From Bacillota bacterium (GTDB lineage: Bacteria > Bacillota > Clostridia > Lachnospirales > Lachnospiraceae), in the NCBI GenBank assembly GCA_023408815.1, contig JAEYJO010000047.1:124001-188000 (forward strand): DNA of 64,000 nucleotides, read 5' to 3'. Numbering within the stretch: the first letter of the stretch is position 1; every line of letters starts with the position of its first letter. Below are positions 50,282 to 58,948 of the stretch, piece by piece. The notes below the pieces were generated by a model, which made no database searches, was not told the DNA's origin, and saw only the letters and a program-made list of their open reading frames with translations. The position numbers and the translations under genes were made by a program.

Positions 50282-51517
50282 TTATTCCGCATACTTTTTC
50301 ACGATTATAGTAGCGTTATGCCCACCGAATCCAAGAGAATTGGAGAGCGCGTAAGTAAATGCCTCCTCTGCCGCTTCCTTGCAGTAATCTAAATCACACT
50401 CTTCATCCGGTACTTGATAACCCACCGTACGATGAATATAACCCGCTTCCAATTCTTTTATACAGGTCACGAATTCAAGAGCTCCTGCTGCACCCAGCAA
50501 ATGGCCAACCATTGATTTCGTTGAATTAATTTTTATTTTCTGTGCATGACTGCCAAAGGTCTTCTTGATTGCTCTTGTCTCGAATAAATCGTTGTGATGG
50601 GTGCTCGTTCCATGAGCGTTAATATAGGTAATATCCTCCGGCTGGATTCCTGCATCCTCTATGGCGAATTCCATGGCCTTCGCCGCACCTTCCCCATCCT
50701 CTGCGGGAGAGGTGATGTGATAAGCATCCGCTGTGCAGCCGTATCCTACGACCTCCGCGTAAATTTTTGCTCCTCTTTTTTTTGCATGCTCCAATTCCTC
50801 CAAGATGACCGCTGCAGAGCCTTCCCCCATGACAAACCCGCTTCTTTCCTTATCGAAGGGGATGGAGCATCTGGCCTTATCGTCCGAAGAAGTGAGCGCT
50901 GTCAGCGCCGTAAAGCCGGCAACGCCTACGGGTGTGATACTGCTTTCCGTCCCTCCGGCTACCATTACATCCGCTTCTCCGTGCTGAATGGAGCGGAAGG
51001 CTTCTCCGATAGAGTTGGATCCCGTAGCGCAGGCTGTAACAACATTAACATTCTTTCCCTTTAGCCCGAACTGAATGGATACGTTACCCGCCGCCATATT
51101 GCTGATCATAAGCGGTACCAGCAGGGGATTGACGCGTCCCGGTCCTTTCTCCATGAGCTTGGTATGTTCTCTTTCCATAGCCTGCAGAGAACCTATCCCT
51201 GAGCCCATGGATACTCCCACCTTAAATTCGTCTTCCTTTTCCATATCAATTCCGGCGTCCTCAAGTGCTTCTTTGGTCGCAGCTACCGCATACTGACCGA
51301 ACAGCTCCATTCTTTTCGCCGCCTTAACATCCATGTAATCCTTTGCTTCAAAACCCTTTACTTCCGCCGCCAGCTTACACTTATACTCGGAAGCATCGAA
51401 CTTTGTAATCTTATCGAATCCTATTTTTCCTTCCTTCACGCCGGCCCAAAATTCATCCACACTAAGTCCTATGGGCGTAATAGCCCCCAGACCGGTAACA
51501 ACTACTCTCCTGCTCAT
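50282..51517 (-). CDS. fabF: 3-oxoacyl-ACP synthase II
   Basis: The elongating condensing enzyme, about 411 residues. The Cys-His-His triad is visible: TACATGSNSIGEA, NAHGTSTHHND and KSMVGHLLGAAGA. The start is placed at MSRRVVVTG; an ATG 12 bases upstream lies too close to the AAAGGAG site. It follows fabG closely and belongs to the same unit. Confidence 0.96.
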   Translation of the reverse strand: MSRRVVVTGLGAITPIGLSVDEFWAGVKEGKIGFDKITKFDASEYKCKLAAEVKGFEAKDYMDVKAAKRMELFGQYAVAATKEALEDAGIDMEKEDEFKVGVSMGSGIGSLQAMEREHTKLMEKGPGRVNPLLVPLMISNMAAGNVSIQFGLKGKNVNVVTACATGSNSIGEAFRSIQHGEADVMVAGGTESSITPVGVAGFTALTALTSSDDKARCSIPFDKERSGFVMGEGSAAVILEELEHAKKRGAKIYAEVVGYGCTADAYHITSPAEDGEGAAKAMEFAIEDAGIQPEDITYINAHGTSTHHNDLFETRAIKKTFGSHAQKIKINSTKSMVGHLLGAAGALEFVTCIKELEAGYIHRTVGYQVPDEECDLDYCKEAAEEAFTYALSNSLGFGGHNATIIVKKYAE

Positions 51518-51576
51518 CTTTATACTCATGCTCCTTTACTGTTAGCAAATTTTCTGCCATTTGGCCTCTATGCCGC

Positions 51577-52320
51577 CTAGGCCATACCACCATCTACCGA
51601 GATTACCTGACCGGTAATATATCCAGCCTTATCACTGGCCAGAAATGCCACCATTTCCGCAATATCCTTCGGCTGCCCGGCACGTTTAAGCGGTATCTGC
51701 GCGATAACTGCCTCCCTGGCGGTCTCGCTCATGGACTGTGTCATATCCGTATCGATATATCCCGGAGCTACTGCGTTTACCGTAATGTTTCTGCTTGCAA
51801 GTTCTTTTGCCATGCTCTTTGTAAGGCCTATCACTCCCGCTTTGGAAGCTGCGTAATTCGCCTGTCCTGGATTGCCCAGTACTCCGGATACGGAAGATAG
51901 ATTTATGATCCTTCCTCTCCTTTGCTTAATAAATGCCCGATACATATGCTTTATCGTGTTAAAAGTCCCTTTTAAATTGGTGTCTATTACTCCGTCAAAA
52001 TCTTCTTCGGTCATCTTGATCATAAGATTATCTTTCGTAATTCCCGCATTGTTTACAAGAACGTCAATATGTCCGAACAACTCCAGCATATCCGTTACCA
52101 TTCTTCCGCAGGCTTCATAATCTGCAACAGAACACTGTACCGGCACCGCTCTTCTTCCCATAGCCTCAATTTCTTTCACCACGGCATTTGCTTTGTCCTC
52201 ACTGCCGTTGTAGTTAACAATAACATCCGCCCCATAGCTCGCCAGCGTAAGAGCAATTTCACGGCCGATTCCTCGGCTGGCGCCAGTTATAAGCGCTACT
52301 TTTCCCTCTAACATTCCCAT
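51577..52320 (-). CDS. fabG: 3-oxoacyl-ACP reductase
   Basis: A 247-residue short-chain dehydrogenase reducing 3-oxoacyl-ACP with NADPH. TGASRGIGRE is the cofactor loop and the Ser-Tyr-Lys triad is in NLSSVSGVLGNPGQANYAASK. GYITGQVISVDGGMA closes the protein. The start is two bases after the fabD stop codon. Confidence 0.96.
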   Translation of the reverse strand: MGMLEGKVALITGASRGIGREIALTLASYGADVIVNYNGSEDKANAVVKEIEAMGRRAVPVQCSVADYEACGRMVTDMLELFGHIDVLVNNAGITKDNLMIKMTEEDFDGVIDTNLKGTFNTIKHMYRAFIKQRRGRIINLSSVSGVLGNPGQANYAASKAGVIGLTKSMAKELASRNITVNAVAPGYIDTDMTQSMSETAREAVIAQIPLKRAGQPKDIAEMVAFLASDKAGYITGQVISVDGGMA

Positions 52321-52322
52321 AC

Positions 52323-53228
52323 TTAAATCCTCTCCAAATCATCTATCTTTTCAATATTGACTGCTTTTACATCTTTGCTGATTTTCCGTATGAATCCGCT
52401 AAGTGTCTTGCCCGGTCCGATTTCAATAAATGTATCGACTCCGTCCTCCAGCATACGCTCCACACTCTGCTGCCATTTCACGGATGAGGATACCTGACGG
52501 ACTAAGAGCGGCTTCACCTGCTCCTTAACCGTTACGTAATCTCCTGTTACATTGGAAAGATATGGGACCTTTATATCGTGTACCTCCACATCGCTAAGCT
52601 CTTCACTCAGCTTTTCTCCTGCGCCTGCAAGAAGGGGGGAGTGGAAAGGTCCACTGACATTCAAAGGAATACACCTCTTCGCTCCCTCCGCCAGCAACAA
52701 CGAAGCTGCTTTCTCTACCGCTTCCGCTTCTCCGGTAATTACGATTTGTCCTGGGCAGTTATAATTGGCTATACTTACAGAACCGTCTATCTCTTCACAC
52801 GTTTTTTCTATTATGTCCGCCGGAAGTCCGAGTACTGCCGTCATAGCTCCTCCCCGGGGCACGGCCTGCTGCATATAAATGCCTCTTTTTCTCACTATCC
52901 TGAATATGTTCTCCGGACTCATGACACCTGCCGCTGCAAGTGCACCGTATTCTCCCAAGCTTAAGCCCGCCGTAACATCAGGCTTATATCCTTTTTCCTC
53001 TATCGCTTTTAAGATAGCTACCTCAGTCGCTAGCATCGCTATCTGTGTATACTCCGTAATATGAATTCTTTCATTGTCTTCAAAGCAAAGAGAGACCACA
53101 TCCAAGCCAGCCGCTTTCTCTGCCAGTTCGAACATCTCTCTGCTTACTGTAAACTTCTCGTAAAAGTCCTTTCCCATCCCAACATACTGTGCTCCCTGAC
53201 CGGGAAAAATGAATGCTGTTTTACCCAT
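52323..53228 (-). CDS. fabD: Malonyl-CoA:ACP transacylase
   Basis: Transfers malonyl from CoA to ACP. FIFPGQGAQYVGMG opens the protein, the active Ser is in GLSLGEYGALA (Leu replaces the usual His before Ser, as in other Firmicutes), and the catalytic His is in GPFHSPLL. The start at MGKTAFIF is preferred on family grounds, with an AAGGCAAGG purine stretch before it. A FabT-like operator and a TATAAT lie 30-55 bases upstream, so this gene seems to have its own promoter. Confidence 0.95.
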   Translation of the reverse strand: MGKTAFIFPGQGAQYVGMGKDFYEKFTVSREMFELAEKAAGLDVVSLCFEDNERIHITEYTQIAMLATEVAILKAIEEKGYKPDVTAGLSLGEYGALAAAGVMSPENIFRIVRKRGIYMQQAVPRGGAMTAVLGLPADIIEKTCEEIDGSVSIANYNCPGQIVITGEAEAVEKAASLLLAEGAKRCIPLNVSGPFHSPLLAGAGEKLSEELSDVEVHDIKVPYLSNVTGDYVTVKEQVKPLLVRQVSSSVKWQQSVERMLEDGVDTFIEIGPGKTLSGFIRKISKDVKAVNIEKIDDLERI

Positions 53229-53259
53229 AATAAAACCTTGCCTTTCCATTTATCGTTTT

Positions 53260-53282
53260 ACTTTGAATATCAAAGTATTATA
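53260..53282 (-). promoter_or_regulatory. FabT-like operator and -10 box before fabD
   Basis: ACTTTGA-ATA-TCAAAGT (53260-53276) is a perfect palindrome matching the FabT box (TTTGA-N3-TCAAA). On the minus strand it directly follows TATAAT (53282-53277); the -35 is poor. It suggests an internal, FabT-controlled promoter. Confidence 0.7.
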
Positions 53283-53314
53283 TTAAAAAAAAGAGCCGCC
53301 GTACTGTTCTCTCA

Positions 53315-53341
53315 GCAGCTTAACACTTACTGTTAAGCTGC
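53315..53341. terminator. Stem-loop between fabK and fabD
   Basis: A perfect 10-base stem (GCAGCTTAAC / GTTAAGCTGC) with a 7-base loop. On the minus strand a run of eight T (53292-53285) follows 22 bases later, after a second weak stem. It may attenuate reading from acpP-fabK into fabD. Confidence 0.55.
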
Positions 53342-53406
53342 GTAAGAACGTGGTTCAAGAGATGATTTCTGCTTCGCAAAGCGAATTTAAATGCAAAAAG
53401 TGTGCA

Positions 53407-54330
53407 TTACAACTTTAACAGCTTCTCCGCCTGCGATATGATTTCCTGGATGATTTCACCGCAGCTCTTTTCTTCTTTTATCAGACCGGCTATCTGTCCT
53501 GCCATAATCGTTCCGTTTACTACATCGCCGTCTATCACGGCCTTTCTTAGAGAACCCAAAGTGAGATATTCCAGTTCCTCGAAGGAAGCACCTTCTTCCT
53601 CCAGCTTCAAGTATTCCCTCGTCATTTTATTTCTAAGGGAACGCACCGGATGACCTGTGCTCCTTCCTGTCACCTCCGAATCGATATCCTTGGCGGCGAA
53701 TATTTTCTGCTTGTAGCTGTCATGTACGATAGATTCCTTTGCAGTTGCGAATATCGTACCCATTTGTACCGCCTCCGCTCCCAGAATCATAGCTGCCGCA
53801 AATCCTCTTCCGTCGGCGATTCCGCCCGCTCCTATTACTGGAACACTCACGGCATCCGCTACCTGAGGAAGCAAAGACATGGTGGTGGACTCGCCTATAT
53901 GCCCCCCTGCCTCGGTTCCTTCCGCAACTACCGCATCGGCGCCTGCGCGCTCCATCATTCTAGCCATGGCTACACTGGCAACTACAGGAATCACTTTCAC
54001 ACCAGCATTTTTCCACAGCTCCATAAACTTGCCCGGATTACCTGCCCCGGTGGTAACTACCTTTACATCTTCCTCTACAATGAGCTTTGCCACCTCTTCG
54101 GCATTCGGATTCAGCAGCATGATGTTCACACCCATGGGTTTATCCGTCAGCTTCTTCGCTTCGCGAATCTGCTGTCTCACGATTTCCGCAGGAGCGCTGG
54201 CTGCTCCGATCAGCCCCAGACCGCCAGCCTCGGATACCGCTGCCGCAAGGTGAGACTCCGCAACCCACGCCATACCGCCTTGTATGATCGGATATTCGAT
54301 TCCCAGTAATTTGGTTATTCTCGTCTCCAT
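53407..54330 (-). CDS. fabK: FMN-dependent enoyl-ACP reductase II
   Basis: Last reductive step of each elongation cycle. The 307-residue chain has the FabK pattern: IEYPIIQGGMAWVAESHLAAAVSEAGG at the N-terminus, TTGAGNPGKFMELWK, VAEGTEAGGHIGE with the catalytic His, and PVIGAGGIADGRGFAAAMILG. No FabI is seen, so this should be the organism's enoyl reductase at this locus. It is coupled to acpP, whose stop codon lies one base before its start. Confidence 0.95.
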   Translation of the reverse strand: METRITKLLGIEYPIIQGGMAWVAESHLAAAVSEAGGLGLIGAASAPAEIVRQQIREAKKLTDKPMGVNIMLLNPNAEEVAKLIVEEDVKVVTTGAGNPGKFMELWKNAGVKVIPVVASVAMARMMERAGADAVVAEGTEAGGHIGESTTMSLLPQVADAVSVPVIGAGGIADGRGFAAAMILGAEAVQMGTIFATAKESIVHDSYKQKIFAAKDIDSEVTGRSTGHPVRSLRNKMTREYLKLEEEGASFEELEYLTLGSLRKAVIDGDVVNGTIMAGQIAGLIKEEKSCGEIIQEIISQAEKLLKL

Positions 54331-54331
54331 C

Positions 54332-54565
54332 TTATGCTTCTACGCCTTTGTTCTTCATATATTCTATTACTGCTCCAACCGTTGTAATCTTCTCAAGATC
54401 TTCGGAAGGAATCTCAATACCGTATTCTTCTTCAAAAGCCATAACCAATTCGAATAAATCGAGGGAATCCGCTCCCAAATCTTCTTTAAAGGAGGATTCT
54501 TCCGTAATTTCAACACCGTCTAAGCTCAATTGTTCCTGGATAATTTCTTTTACTCTTTCTAACAT
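54332..54565 (-). CDS. acpP: Acyl carrier protein
   Basis: A 77-residue acidic carrier protein. The phosphopantetheine attachment site is Ser34 in LGADSLDLFELVM. It is the first gene of the fatty acid operon, behind a strong promoter with a FabT-like operator. AAAGGAGA precedes the start. Confidence 0.97.
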   Translation of the reverse strand: MLERVKEIIQEQLSLDGVEITEESSFKEDLGADSLDLFELVMAFEEEYGIEIPSEDLEKITTVGAVIEYMKNKGVEA

Positions 54566-54604
54566 TTTAATATCTCCTTTTATAATACCTATCTTTTTAA
54601 AATT

Positions 54605-54647
54605 AGTTTGATATTCAAAGTATATTGTCTTCCTATCAATTTGTCAA
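54605..54647 (-). promoter_or_regulatory. Promoter and FabT-like operator of the fatty acid operon
   Basis: On the minus strand, TTGACA (54647-54642), 17 bases, TATACT (54624-54619). The palindrome AGTTTGA-TAT-TCAAAGT (54605-54621) overlaps the -10 and the start, as FabT boxes do in streptococci. No fabT gene is in the window. Confidence 0.85.
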
Positions 54648-54656
54648 CTGGTTTTT

Positions 54657-54704
54657 TTACCATCGTTTGACAAGGGCGTGTAAGACCTTGTCAAACGATG
54701 GTAA
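54657..54704. repeat. Dispersed palindromic repeat, copy 2
   Basis: A 19-base perfect stem (TTACCATCGTTTGACAAGG at 54657-54675, complement at 54686-54704) with a 10-base loop. 28 of 30 bases of one arm and loop match copy 1 at 46047-46076. It lacks a T-run after the stem on either strand. Confidence 0.8.
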
Positions 54705-54711
54705 GTCCATT

Positions 54712-57294
54712 TCAGAACATTTTATCGGCACACTTCTCCGAACAAAGAACTCTTTGGCTCATAATATCTGAATAAAGCTCCATTCCCTCAGTCCTTATCA
54801 CATGAATCACATCAGCATTCACAGCACATCCTTCTCCGATTATGTCACAGACAATATTCTCAGCTTCTAATATTTTCCCCTCATTCAAGACAACATTTTC
54901 CCTGCCGTCGAAAAGAGCCACATAGAAGACTCCTGATTCTACCAAGTCCTGGAAGAAATGGCTCCCGTAAGATAATTCGGGCATAATTCCTTTTTCGCTA
55001 TAGGCTATTTCACAAACTGCCAACATATTCATGAGCTCTGTGAAATGTACCGGTACTCCCAGCGAGGGGGTTGTCGTTCCCCATCTTCCCGGCCCCATCA
55101 GCATGGCATTCTTCCCCTTAAGCACCCGGTTAAGCAAGCCGACCTGTCTCGCGATATCGTACTTGTCCTGCTCCTTCAGCTCTAAATATTCCCTGACGCT
55201 TACATAAACAATGTAATCGATGGGAAGTCTCACATTACCGCCCATGAAATTACCGTGAGAGTAGAACAAACACTTTTTCTCATCCACCGTCTCCGGTATT
55301 TCCACCGTCTTTCCCAGTCCTCGCGTCTGGAGCGGCCGGCACTGCAAAAGATTGATGCGAAATTCTCCTTCCCTGTTAAAATTTGCCGTAAACTCTATAT
55401 CTACCGGATAATTGTACTTTTGGGCGAGCAGAGTGAGCATCCGTTTCATTACCTTCGGAAATTCAGTTTCCTTCAGTAATTTTCTGAAATTCAGGATGGG
55501 AGGAACTCCGGAAACGTCTCTTCCGATTTCGCTAAGCCTTCTCTCCGTCTCGAAATCCCGTACCCAGAATAAGTTCTTATCGGCCTTAATATCAGAGCTT
55601 GTAACCATATTCACGCTTATGGATTCCTGCGTATTTTCCTTCAGATTCAGCACATCCATATTGTGCTGAGAATATTTCTGAGCTTCCTCGTAACCTATTA
55701 ACGGCTGCCTCATGGGGTCGTCCAATGTTACAATCTTCACATAATCGCCGATCACTCTGTCCACTGCCCGGGTCCCAAGACCGAATACAAGACGAAGCAT
55801 CCCCGCTTCCATATCCACCTCTTTATCCCATACGTATAGATTTGAGGAGTTGCCCACTCCCGCCGTATGAGGGAAGAAATAGTCACCGTAATAGTCTCCC
55901 GAAACCCTTTGCACCAGAATCGCCATCTGCTCGTCCCTGTCGGCCAGCCCTCTGTTTTTTCTGTAATGCAGAGCATCCTCATTCATGGTACTGGCATAAA
56001 CCACCCGCACCGCATCCATAAAATCGTTCAAGCGCTTTTCAGGGTCCCCCTGGTTCACACAGAACACACTCTCATATTTTCCCGCAAAAGCATTGCCGAA
56101 GTTATCTTCCAACAGCGAGCTGGAACGCACGATAATAGGGGACTGTCCATAATATTCCAGCATCTGCATGAATTCATCCCTTACAATTCTTGGAAACTTC
56201 CCCCCGCGCAGCTTTTCTTTAAGCTCCGGCGCATATGCGAAATACCCTTCTTCGGTTTTCTGCCTCGTCCGAAGCTGCCACCATCCATTTTCCACTATGT
56301 AGGTATAATAGATATCCGAGCCGAGATAAAACGAATCATGAGATTCCAGAAGAGGCTTAAAATATGCCTTGTCTTCATCACTCCTCGTAATGATCCTCCT
56401 CGCTAAAAGCATGCCTACGCTTTTTCCTCCGATAAATCCCGTGCCTATTTCCCTTCCGGCAATCTTGACAATATCGGACAGCTTAAAAAAGCTCATGCAC
56501 ATATCGCGCATGCGGGATTCCTTGCCGATAAGCAGGTCGATGAGAAGTCCCTTCATCTCTTCTTTTTCCTTCTCTTCTCCCTCCAGAGCCTCTCTCGCCC
56601 TATTTATGGTCACGTGCCAGTAATCCAGCCGTTCCTCCGTCCAGTTGAAGTTAGAAAAAAGCTCCGCAGCCTGAGCGCTGGCCGTAATCGGTTCTACCTC
56701 GTCGCCATCGATGTAATGGGGGAAAAACATTGTGGGAGAATACCTCTGCCATGCCTTCAGCGGATGAATATAAAACCGGTCGTTTATCTTATAAACGTCT
56801 AGAAGAAGCTGCGTTGTTTCACGAATGGTCGCGATCGTATCATAAGTATGCACATTTCGCTTAATGGCAAAATAAGCGATAGTATCCAGCTCATACAGAT
56901 AAGGACAGGTCACCCTGAAAAAGTTGCCCGTCATCAAATCAGAGTACCAGAAGGCTAACAGCTCCGTCAGACAATCGAAAACATAAAAGGCTTTCACTCC
57001 CTCTTCCCCGATAATACGGTGAATCATGGTAGCAAAGCCTTCAAAGCCCATGGCTGGATTGGGCTCATAGATCTTGATACCGGTCAGGTCCTCCACTACT
57101 TGTCTGTGTGTTCCAAAACGGAAATAGATAATATTACGGTTATCCTTTCTCGCCTGTTCGATATAGGGCGCAACTACATAACAGTAATCCTCGATAGAGT
57201 CTACCTGCCATACTACATTATCTCCCAGACGAAGCATATCTATGGCCTTGTCGAAGCCCTTCATTCCCGTACTGACACTATCCAATATTCCCAT
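54712..57294 (-). CDS. KaiC-like domain fused to PEP/pyruvate-binding domain
   Basis: An 860-residue protein. Residues about 1-200 look like a KaiC/RecA-type fold (MGILDSVSTGMKGFDKAIDMLRLGDNVVWQ) in which the usual P-loop GxxxxGKT is missing. Residues about 290-700 form a PEP synthase/PPDK-type nucleotide-binding domain, with GGKSVGMLLARR and IIVRSSSLLEDNFGNAFAGKYESVF. The phosphohistidine swivel and the PEP-binding barrel of PPDK are absent, so it cannot be a normal PEP synthase. The C-terminal 200 residues (MLMGPGRWGTTTPSLG) are unassigned. The start follows GGAGG by seven bases. It is 47 bases after rsmI and probably cotranscribed. Function unknown; a phosphotransfer or regulatory role is conceivable. 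Confidence 0.8.
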   Translation of the reverse strand: MGILDSVSTGMKGFDKAIDMLRLGDNVVWQVDSIEDYCYVVAPYIEQARKDNRNIIYFRFGTHRQVVEDLTGIKIYEPNPAMGFEGFATMIHRIIGEEGVKAFYVFDCLTELLAFWYSDLMTGNFFRVTCPYLYELDTIAYFAIKRNVHTYDTIATIRETTQLLLDVYKINDRFYIHPLKAWQRYSPTMFFPHYIDGDEVEPITASAQAAELFSNFNWTEERLDYWHVTINRAREALEGEEKEKEEMKGLLIDLLIGKESRMRDMCMSFFKLSDIVKIAGREIGTGFIGGKSVGMLLARRIITRSDEDKAYFKPLLESHDSFYLGSDIYYTYIVENGWWQLRTRQKTEEGYFAYAPELKEKLRGGKFPRIVRDEFMQMLEYYGQSPIIVRSSSLLEDNFGNAFAGKYESVFCVNQGDPEKRLNDFMDAVRVVYASTMNEDALHYRKNRGLADRDEQMAILVQRVSGDYYGDYFFPHTAGVGNSSNLYVWDKEVDMEAGMLRLVFGLGTRAVDRVIGDYVKIVTLDDPMRQPLIGYEEAQKYSQHNMDVLNLKENTQESISVNMVTSSDIKADKNLFWVRDFETERRLSEIGRDVSGVPPILNFRKLLKETEFPKVMKRMLTLLAQKYNYPVDIEFTANFNREGEFRINLLQCRPLQTRGLGKTVEIPETVDEKKCLFYSHGNFMGGNVRLPIDYIVYVSVREYLELKEQDKYDIARQVGLLNRVLKGKNAMLMGPGRWGTTTPSLGVPVHFTELMNMLAVCEIAYSEKGIMPELSYGSHFFQDLVESGVFYVALFDGRENVVLNEGKILEAENIVCDIIGEGCAVNADVIHVIRTEGMELYSDIMSQRVLCSEKCADKMF

Positions 57295-57340
57295 AGCGGT
57301 CCCTCCTGCAGTATCTGTTTCCAGTTTATAAGCCAAATCC

Positions 57341-58189
57341 TTATTCTATTTTTTCCAGGAGCATATTGTATACATCACGCTTTCCGATTCCTCTGTCCTT
57401 CGCAACGATCTTCATAGCTTCCTTTCTCTCTATTCCCTGCTCTTCGTAATACCTCATATGCTCTTCTATAGGCATTTCCTTCCAGGAAAGCGCGGCTTCC
57501 TCTTTCTTCTCCTCCAGACTCTTGCCCTGAATGACCAGCACATATTCACCCCGAGGCTCGTTCTCCTCATAAAAGGTAAGTGCCTTTTCGATGGTCATAG
57601 GTAAGATGGTCTCGAATTTCTTCGTAAGTTCCCTGCATATAGTGATTTTACGCTCTCCCAACGCTTCATAGAGCTCTTCCAGCGTCTTTTTTAAATGATG
57701 GGGCGCTTCATAGATAATCATTGTCCGACTCTCCGCCGACAGCTCCTTAAGTACAGCTTTTTTCTCCTTCTTATTGTCGGGCAGAAATCCCTCGAAGCAA
57801 AACCGCCTGGTGCTTAAACCCGATAAGGTAAGCGCCGTAATACACGCCGCGGCCCCCGGAAGAGAAGTTACAACGATTCCTGCCTCCTGACAAAGCGCTA
57901 CCAGAGTTTCCCCCGGATCTGAAATTGCAGGTGTCCCCGCATCGGTAATGAGCGCTACCGTTTTTCCCTCCTGCATCTGTCCGATGAGATAATGTGCCTT
58001 TTCCACCCGATTATACTCATGATAGCTAGTCATCGGTGTTTTTACACCGAAATGATTTAACAGCTTGATGCTGTTCCTCGTATCCTCCGCCGCAATCAGG
58101 TCCACGCTCTTTAGGGTATCTATTACCCGAAGCGTTATATCGTCCAGATTTCCGATCGGCGTAGCACACAAATATAATATTCCCGCCAT
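57341..58189 (-). CDS. rsmI: 16S rRNA 2'-O-ribose C1402 methyltransferase
   Basis: Methylates the ribose of C1402 in the decoding centre of 16S rRNA using S-adenosylmethionine. The 282-residue chain opens with LYLCATPIGNLDDITLR, followed by LIAAEDTRNSIKLLNHF, ALITDAGTPAISDPG and SLPGAAACITAL, all typical of this tetrapyrrole-methylase-fold family. It sits 21 bases after trmN6 in the conserved cluster. Confidence 0.96.
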   Translation of the reverse strand: MAGILYLCATPIGNLDDITLRVIDTLKSVDLIAAEDTRNSIKLLNHFGVKTPMTSYHEYNRVEKAHYLIGQMQEGKTVALITDAGTPAISDPGETLVALCQEAGIVVTSLPGAAACITALTLSGLSTRRFCFEGFLPDNKKEKKAVLKELSAESRTMIIYEAPHHLKKTLEELYEALGERKITICRELTKKFETILPMTIEKALTFYEENEPRGEYVLVIQGKSLEEKKEEAALSWKEMPIEEHMRYYEEQGIERKEAMKIVAKDRGIGKRDVYNMLLEKIE

Positions 58190-58210
58190 ATTAATAACCG
58201 TGCCTTTCTC

Positions 58211-58948
58211 CTAATATCCGTAAATATCATATATTTCCGGCATATAAACTCCCGGCTCCCTGTATACGATCAAAGGCTTTTCTACCGTAATCCTCGGCTT
58301 CCCGCCGCGGTTCGCTTCTATAAGAACCATATTAGGCTCCTTGTCCACATACGGATATACCAGCTGCATGCGCTTCGGCTCCAGCTTATACTCATGAAGG
58401 AGTACCATAATTTCCGCCAGCCGAAAGGGTCTATGCACCATGAAAAAATTCCCGCCGGGTTTAAGAAGCCCTGCTGCCTGCGACACCACATCCTCTAAGG
58501 TACACAATATCTCATGGCGGGCAATCGCCTTTGGCGCCTCGGGATTCCGCAATCCATGGTTAGAGGTCATGTACGGAGGGTTACATGTAACAACATCAAA
58601 AGAAGCAGCTCCGAATAACGTCCCTGCCTCCCTTAAATCTCCCTGCACAATGGCAATCTTATCCTGAAGATTATTAAGCGCCACACTCCGCATCGCCATA
58701 TCGGCACTTTCTTCCTGAATCTCCAGCCCTGTTAAATGAGCAGCCTTCGTCTTTGCTTCCATGAGTATAGGTATAATCCCAGTTCCCGTACCCAGGTCGA
58801 GAGCCTTGTCACCCTCTCCCGCCCGGGCAAAACCGGATAAAAGAACAGCGTCCATCCCAAAGCAGAACTTTTCAGGATTCTGAATAATCTTATAGCCGTT
58901 TCTTTGCAGTTCATCCAGCCTTTCCTTATCTTTCAGATTAATTGTCAT
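58211..58948 (-). CDS. tRNA1(Val) adenine-37 N6-methyltransferase-like protein
   Basis: A 245-residue methyltransferase of the TrmN6/YfiC (B. subtilis YabB) family. The S-adenosylmethionine loop is LDLGTGTGIIPI and the N6-adenine motif is TCNPPYM. FCFGMDAVLLSGFA near the start is characteristic. Its first eleven bases overlap the end of ricT, so the two are translationally coupled. Confidence 0.93.
   Translation of the reverse strand: MTINLKDKERLDELQRNGYKIIQNPEKFCFGMDAVLLSGFARAGEGDKALDLGTGTGIIPILMEAKTKAAHLTGLEIQEESADMAMRSVALNNLQDKIAIVQGDLREAGTLFGAASFDVVTCNPPYMTSNHGLRNPEAPKAIARHEILCTLEDVVSQAAGLLKPGGNFFMVHRPFRLAEIMVLLHEYKLEPKRMQLVYPYVDKEPNMVLIEANRGGKPRITVEKPLIVYREPGVYMPEIYDIYGY

Noticed and set aside
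54657..54704. Long hairpin as an intrinsic terminator of the KaiC/PEP fusion gene
   Set aside because: No T-run follows the stem on the minus strand (it is followed by A residues), and the T-run on the plus strand precedes the stem. A near-copy at 46021-46076 also lacks a T-run.
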